A DNA stretch of 64,000 nucleotides from Corynebacterium minutissimum. GTDB lineage: Bacteria; Actinomycetota; Actinomycetes; Mycobacteriales; Mycobacteriaceae. The notes under the pieces are model-generated. The model saw only the letters and a program-made list of their open reading frames with translations. It ran no database searches and was not told where the DNA came from. Position numbers and translations under genes: made by a program. Position 1 is the stretch's first letter. The number at the start of each line of letters is the position of its first letter. Positions 58,762-64,000 of this stretch are shown in pieces. Location of the stretch: NCBI RefSeq assembly GCF_000805675.1, contig NZ_JSEF01000015.1, positions 124,001 through 188,000 of the forward strand, written 5' to 3'.

Positions 58762-60861
58762 TTAGCCGTTGACCAGTGCTTGGGTCACATTCCGGACCAG
58801 CGCCGCGCGAGGAATGTCCTCACTCGGAAGCGCATGAAGCACCATCGTGGAGCCCGGAGTGGTTGTCGACAACCACTCGCAATCAGGCAACAGCGACAGC
58901 ACATGACCGAGGGTGCCGGTGTAATCGTCGATGCGGATCTCGAAGATTCCTCCAGTCCACATGGCGGTTGCGGGCCCTGGAACAAACGGCGGCAGCACGG
59001 AGTGGGTTCCTGATTTATAGGCCTGGATAAGGCGCTGCTCGTCCGAAACCAGGTCGATGCTGCCCTGCAGAGCACGCACATCGAACTCGCCGGCATAGCC
59101 TTCCGCGGTGCGCACGAGACGTGACGACACAATGAACCATCCGAAGGCCGCGATGAGGGCGAGCGCTCGCACGGCTTCGCGTTGATAGTTGCCGCGCCAC
59201 ACCACGGTAAAGATGTCGTCTTCTGGGTTGTACCGCAACCCCATGTCCCGGTCGGCGGCCACCAAAGGCTTCGTCGGACGCAAGGATTCCAGCTGCTCAA
59301 AGGCGCGGCAACTCACCGTCTCAATGCCGCGCGCCAAGCGCTGATTCCATACCCCGGGCCCCGTCGATTCCGCATCAGCTTGAGCTAGCACGACGAGGAG
59401 CGCAAGGGTCAGGTAGTCATAGCGCACAGCTTCCAGGAGCTCGTCACGAGCAGCGTCGGACTGCGGGTCCGTGCGCGAAACGATACGCGCGAGTGTGGTG
59501 TGCTCCGCCACCACGGTTTGCACTCGCGACCGGTCCGCGAGGTCAAGACGTAGCTTCGCGGCCGCCCGGGCCACCATTTCCGCACCTACCACCGAATGTG
59601 GGCGGCCGTAGCCCTTACCAATATCGTGATAGAGCCCTGCCAGCAGCAACAAGTCCGGCCGCGCGACGGAGGTGCGCGCATCGGCGCAACGGGCCACGGT
59701 AAGAATCGAGTGATAGTCCACGGTGTGCGCATGCGTGCGCTCTCGTGGTAGTAGCCCACGAATGTGCGCCCACTCGGGGACGATCCGCTCCCACAGACCG
59801 TGTGCCTCCATCTCCTGGATAAGGCGTGGTGTGTGCACGGGTGAGGACAGCAGGGCGAAGAAGGAATCCGTCGCCGCGGCTGTCCACCGCTCGGGAAGCG
59901 CGGGGAGTTCGCGAAGCTGCTCCCAGACTTTGTCAGCCACTGGTCGGCCCGACCGCGCTGAGGCAGCCGCCACGCGCAGCAACAGCCATGGTTCGGTCAA
60001 GTCAGCGGTGCGGGCAAGGTGGATTTCACCGCCGGCATCAACGACGCCAATATCCAACGGTTTACGGGAGCGGCTAGGGCTGCGCTTGGCGACGACCCCT
60101 CGTGCCGTCGCCAGCGCCCTCTCCATAGCCTTATCCACCGCTGAAGCGGCCGTCACCACAGCGGAGGACAACTCATAACGGTCGGCAAAGCCTAACTGCT
60201 GCGCAATTTCGGCGGCGAACTCGGGATCGAGTACGTCGCGGTGGCGGCGCGCGGTGACGTGGAGGAGCGTGCGGACGTCGAGAAGCAAGGCTCTTTCGTT
60301 CTCCAGAGTGGGAACGTCCGCAAGGTTGCCCAGAGCTAGCGCCCGAAGGAACTGGATATCACGCAATCCCCCGCGGCCGTTCTTGATGTCCGGATGGGTC
60401 ATCGTGGCGAGGGTGCCGGAGCGGCGCCAGCGCGCAATGGCGATATCAACAAAAGCATCAAAATTACGCTGCAGGAGGCGGCGCCAGGTGGCATACACCT
60501 GGGCACGGGTGGAATCGACAAGCTGCTTATCCCCCGCCACGAAAGCAAGGTCTAGCTGCGCAAACCCCGCCGCAGGGTCAGAGCCGGCGATGGCGGCGAA
60601 TTCACTCGGGGTACGCACCGCATAATCGAGGCGGTACTTGGCATCCCAGATGGGATACCACACCTCGGACACGACCTCTTCAGACAGCGTCGTTCCCTCC
60701 GGGTGCAGGAGGATAAGGTCGAGGTCCGAAAACGGTGTCATAGCACGGCGAGCGAAAGACCCAGTGGCCGCTAAGGCGCAGCCTGGCGGTAGGACAAGGG
60801 ACTGTGTGAGACGGGTGGCCGCCGCGAAGGCCTCCTCACGCAGTTGGGCGGCAGTAGGCAA
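58762..60861 (-). CDS. glnD: PII uridylyl/adenylyl-transferase GlnD
   Basis: A 699-residue bifunctional enzyme that modifies and demodifies PII. The nucleotidyltransferase motif GSFARRAMTPFSDLDL (about 31-46), the HD domain (HTVDYHSILT ... GLYHDIGKG, about 375-415) and C-terminal ACT-like domains (about 545 onward) are all present, though shorter than E. coli GlnD (890). It starts with TTG 60861, 3 nt after the glnK stop, so is translated from the glnK message. In C. glutamicum GlnD adenylylates GlnK. Confidence 0.93.
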   Translation of the reverse strand: MPTAAQLREEAFAAATRLTQSLVLPPGCALAATGSFARRAMTPFSDLDLILLHPEGTTLSEEVVSEVWYPIWDAKYRLDYAVRTPSEFAAIAGSDPAAGFAQLDLAFVAGDKQLVDSTRAQVYATWRRLLQRNFDAFVDIAIARWRRSGTLATMTHPDIKNGRGGLRDIQFLRALALGNLADVPTLENERALLLDVRTLLHVTARRHRDVLDPEFAAEIAQQLGFADRYELSSAVVTAASAVDKAMERALATARGVVAKRSPSRSRKPLDIGVVDAGGEIHLARTADLTEPWLLLRVAAASARSGRPVADKVWEQLRELPALPERWTAAATDSFFALLSSPVHTPRLIQEMEAHGLWERIVPEWAHIRGLLPRERTHAHTVDYHSILTVARCADARTSVARPDLLLLAGLYHDIGKGYGRPHSVVGAEMVARAAAKLRLDLADRSRVQTVVAEHTTLARIVSRTDPQSDAARDELLEAVRYDYLTLALLVVLAQADAESTGPGVWNQRLARGIETVSCRAFEQLESLRPTKPLVAADRDMGLRYNPEDDIFTVVWRGNYQREAVRALALIAAFGWFIVSSRLVRTAEGYAGEFDVRALQGSIDLVSDEQRLIQAYKSGTHSVLPPFVPGPATAMWTGGIFEIRIDDYTGTLGHVLSLLPDCEWLSTTTPGSTMVLHALPSEDIPRAALVRNVTQALVNG

Positions 60862-60864
60862 GGT

Positions 60865-61591
<727 letters not shown>

Positions 61592-61594
61592 GGT

Positions 61595-61885
61595 CTACCT
61601 CCTGCCCTTCGAAATGATACGGGCCATGGACAACGTCGGCAGCACACCGGCGGCAATACCCGCAAGCATGGCGATGTCATACACGATGGACGCGTGGTTC
61701 GTCATGGCCCAGGCAAAGTACATGCACATCATGCCGTAGAAGACCATGTCACTCATCACGGTGCGGGTAAGCTCATCGCGCGAGCGCAGCGCGAGAGCCA
61801 ATGCGGCACACACGCATGCGCACATGATGAAGACGCAGACAAAGACCACCCACTGAAAGGCGCTGAAAGAGGAAAAATCGATCAT
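61595..61885 (-). CDS. mnhF: Mrp cation/proton antiporter subunit F
   Basis: A 96-residue protein with three membrane helices, typical of MnhF/MrpF (the RSRDELTRTVMSDMVFYGM loop). Overlaps mnhE by 4 nt and is 3 nt before mnhG. Confidence 0.87.
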   Translation of the reverse strand: MIDFSSFSAFQWVVFVCVFIMCACVCAALALALRSRDELTRTVMSDMVFYGMMCMYFAWAMTNHASIVYDIAMLAGIAAGVLPTLSMARIISKGRR

Positions 61886-62433
61886 TTCTTGTCATCCTTT
61901 CGGGCTTTGCTCGGCACGCTGCGGCGCCGCGGCCGAACGGGGCGCTTGTCCACCTCGTGGGCGGCCAACGGTGTGTCATCGGTCTGCGCAATATCCGGGG
62001 CGCGCATATGCCGGCCCAGGGTATCGAGGGGGTATTCGTAGAAGGTCTCCGCCAGCTCGGTGGTCGGTCCTTGGCCAGGCACGCCATAATCAGTGCCCTT
62101 CACGTGCGGGGCAAGGCGCTCCTCCATATCCGCGAGGTCTGCCATGACGCTGGCGGGGTCATCGCCCATGACTGCCTGCACAAGCACAATGCGCGGCAAA
62201 CCTTCCCGCACCGGCTCACGCAGGCCCAGCGAGAGGGTACCCGGCGTCGCCGTGATGGAGGAGGTAAACCAGAAGATTTCCCATGCCCCTGTTACACGCA
62301 ACGGATAGCGCACGACGACGGGATTGTAGTTATTGTGTGGCTTAAAGGACTCGAGGGCGAGCGAAAAGCCAGCCACGAAAATCTCCTTGATGAGCCACAG
62401 TGCGTAGACAACAGAGTTCATAGCGGTCTTCAT
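61882..62433 (-). CDS. mnhE: Mrp cation/proton antiporter subunit E
   Basis: A 183-residue protein with one or two N-terminal membrane helices (about 8-28) and a soluble domain with VVRYPLRVTGAWEIFWFTSSI, TPGTLSLGLR, the MnhE signature, and a basic Pro/Arg/Lys-rich end. It starts immediately after the mnhD stop (no gap). Confidence 0.87.
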   Translation of the reverse strand: MKTAMNSVVYALWLIKEIFVAGFSLALESFKPHNNYNPVVVRYPLRVTGAWEIFWFTSSITATPGTLSLGLREPVREGLPRIVLVQAVMGDDPASVMADLADMEERLAPHVKGTDYGVPGQGPTTELAETFYEYPLDTLGRHMRAPDIAQTDDTPLAAHEVDKRPVRPRRRSVPSKARKDDKK

Positions 62434-63975
62434 TTAACGGCCCTCCTGGATGGAGTCGATATCGGGTAGGGCTACGGGGTCGTCGCCAAGCACGGCGTTG
62501 GTATAAGCCTCCGTGTCGAGCAGGTCCGCAGAAGCCGCCATGGTGACGTCGATGACGAGGCCAGACAGGATGAACATGGTCAACGAACCCAAGATAAGGG
62601 CGGCCGAGGGAGCCATGAGCTTTTTACGGATGACCAATTCATTCGGCACCTTTTCCTTGGGCAGGTCCTTACCCCAGAACACGCGGCGCCAGACGCGCAG
62701 CATGGACAGGAAAGCGGCGAAGGACGCGATGATGATCACCGTGATCACGGTCCAGGCCCATCCCCCACCAGTGCGTGCCACCTCGGCCACAATAAGGACC
62801 TTGCCCCACATGCCGGAAAAGGGCGGGAAACCCACGACAGAGAAGGCACCGGCAGCGAAGATCCACGCGATGATGGGGTCACGCCGCGCCAAGCCGGAGA
62901 GCTTGTTGAGGCGGCCCGTGCCGTAGGTCTCCTCAATGGCACCTGCAGCCAGAATGAGCGAGCCGACTGTCAGCATGTGGTGAATCGTGTACAAGATACC
63001 GGCCGCCAATGCGCGCTGGGCATCGTGCGTGGTGAAAGCCATCATGACGAGAATGAACGGCATACCGTTGAGCATCTGATAACCCAGCACACGGCGGATG
63101 GAGTTTTCGGCCAAGCCACCGAAGGCGCCGACAATCATGGAAATGATCATCACGACGATGATGAGCGTGCCCCAGCGCTCGTCCATATCGAAAAGCTGGA
63201 CCCACAAGCGGTACAGCATGTAGACCGCGACCTTGGTGTGTAGGCCGGAGAACAAGCCCATCACCGCGGCGGAGGTTCCCGGATAGGTTCGCGGCAACCA
63301 GTTCTGTACGGGAAAGACACCGGCTTTGGCTGCCACCGCGATAACGATAATGCCGGCGGCGACCGTCACTGGGCCATTGCCCGCCGCAGCGCCCTTTAGA
63401 GCGCCAAGGTTCACCACGCCGGTGACGGAGTAGATATAGCCCACACCGACAACCAGCAACGTGGAGGCAAATAGGTTCACCAACACGAAAGCACGGCCGG
63501 CGGCCAGACGTGACCACGTACCCGACATGGTGATGAGGCCATAGGACGGCAACAGCATGACCTCGATGAACACGAAGAAGTTGAAGAGGTCTGCGGTGAG
63601 TAGGGCACCGCACACGCCGGTAATGAGAATGAGCGTGAGCGATGGGTAGTAGCGCGACTTGGTCTCACCACCGACGATGGCGAACCAGTTAGCACCGAAG
63701 GCAACGATCATCGTCGTCACAATCATCAACGCCGAAAACGTATCCGCTGCGAAGGCAATACCCGCGTTGCCGAGGTAATTACCCACATTGTGGGCAACGA
63801 CGCCATTGTTCATGGTGTAGAGCAGCAAAGCGAAGGCCGCGAAGATGCCAATGCCCGGCACAATCAACATGATCGCATCACGCACGCGGCGCCACGGCGC
63901 CAACAGCGCCAAGGCCGCTGATACGAGCGGAACGGCTGCAAAAAGCGGGAGGAGAGCACTTACGGTGTCAGACAT
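62434..63975 (-). CDS. mnhD: Mrp cation/proton antiporter subunit D
   Basis: A 513-residue polytopic protein of the NuoL/M/N-type antiporter family, about 14 helices. It has the conserved Lys/Glu channel residues in FVFIEVMLLPSYGLI and LFSGLHTKVAVYMLYRL, and IRRVLGYQMLNGMPFIL. First complete Mrp gene in the window; ATG 63975 overlaps nothing and follows mnhC directly. Confidence 0.92.
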   Translation of the reverse strand: MSDTVSALLPLFAAVPLVSAALALLAPWRRVRDAIMLIVPGIGIFAAFALLLYTMNNGVVAHNVGNYLGNAGIAFAADTFSALMIVTTMIVAFGANWFAIVGGETKSRYYPSLTLILITGVCGALLTADLFNFFVFIEVMLLPSYGLITMSGTWSRLAAGRAFVLVNLFASTLLVVGVGYIYSVTGVVNLGALKGAAAGNGPVTVAAGIIVIAVAAKAGVFPVQNWLPRTYPGTSAAVMGLFSGLHTKVAVYMLYRLWVQLFDMDERWGTLIIVVMIISMIVGAFGGLAENSIRRVLGYQMLNGMPFILVMMAFTTHDAQRALAAGILYTIHHMLTVGSLILAAGAIEETYGTGRLNKLSGLARRDPIIAWIFAAGAFSVVGFPPFSGMWGKVLIVAEVARTGGGWAWTVITVIIIASFAAFLSMLRVWRRVFWGKDLPKEKVPNELVIRKKLMAPSAALILGSLTMFILSGLVIDVTMAASADLLDTEAYTNAVLGDDPVALPDIDSIQEGR

Positions 63976-64000
63976 TTACTTCTCCCCTTCCTGGTCGAGT
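63976..64000 (-). CDS. mnhC: Mrp antiporter subunit C, C-terminus (partial)
   Basis: Only the last seven codons and stop (reading LDQEGEK) of a minus-strand gene are in the window, ending directly at the mnhD ATG. By position it should be mnhC; the fragment itself is too short to identify. Confidence 0.5.

Overview
The window looks like a chromosomal core region of a Corynebacterium. Supporting signs are mycothione reductase next to malate:quinone oxidoreductase, the dxr-rip1-ispG-penicillin-binding-lipoprotein-map order shared with mycobacteria, single-gene families typical of the group (DUF4439, DUF2631, DUF2469, DUF4921), moderately high G+C, a CRP/GlxR-type site, and many genes whose -10 hexamer lies 6-8 nt before the start codon (leaderless mRNA). 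I see no tRNA, rRNA, CRISPR array, prophage or intact insertion sequence. The species cannot be named from what is visible.

Layout. 1-9.3 kb: start of nusA, rimP, a DUF4439 lipoprotein, a DoxX-like protein, proS, yaaA, a P-loop ATPase preceded by a duplicated TTATCCAT repeat, a DUF4921/GalT-like protein, a PhzF-family protein and selO. 9.5-15 kb: mqo, an alpha/beta hydrolase, mtr, then two related small exported proteins with a GlxR-like site and a long leader. 15-31 kb (mostly minus strand): map, PBP lipoprotein, ispG, rip1, dxr, DUF2631 (+), a two-gene ABC exporter, rlmN, a LapA-like protein (+), cdsA, frr, pyrH, tsf and rpsB. These cover isoprenoid, phospholipid, envelope and translation functions. 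31-39 kb: an M23-like protein, xerC, dprA, comM, a YraN-family protein, DUF2469, rnhB, two tandem signal peptidases I, and rplS. 39.3-45.1 kb: a TPP riboswitch and the thiamine operon thiC-thiE-thiO-thiS-thiG-thiF. 45-54.5 kb: a YhgE/Pip membrane protein, a DUF222-type HNH protein, tex, a small unknown gene, trmD, rimM, a cupin/TetR pair and rpsP. 54.7-64 kb: a large acyltransferase, ffh, glnD, glnK and the Mrp antiporter genes mnhG-F-E-D with the end of mnhC.

How the parts work together. The thiamine operon makes the pyrimidine (ThiC) and thiazole (ThiO, ThiS, ThiF, ThiG) halves and joins them (ThiE) under direct TPP feedback. glnK and glnD form the PII nitrogen-signalling pair but lie beside an Mrp antiporter operon, not beside amtB. 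The usual rpsP-rimM-trmD-rplS ribosome maturation group is present in pieces, broken up by plus-strand inserts and by xerC/thi-region genes.

No complete new defence or mobile system stands out. The best leads are the duplicated repeat before the orphan ATPase, the two small exported paralogues under a GlxR-like site, the inverted pair of perfect DnaA boxes before yraN, the ThiF protein without its zinc cysteines, and a short near-perfect inverted repeat downstream of map. All functions are assigned by reading the translated sequences; no database search was run.
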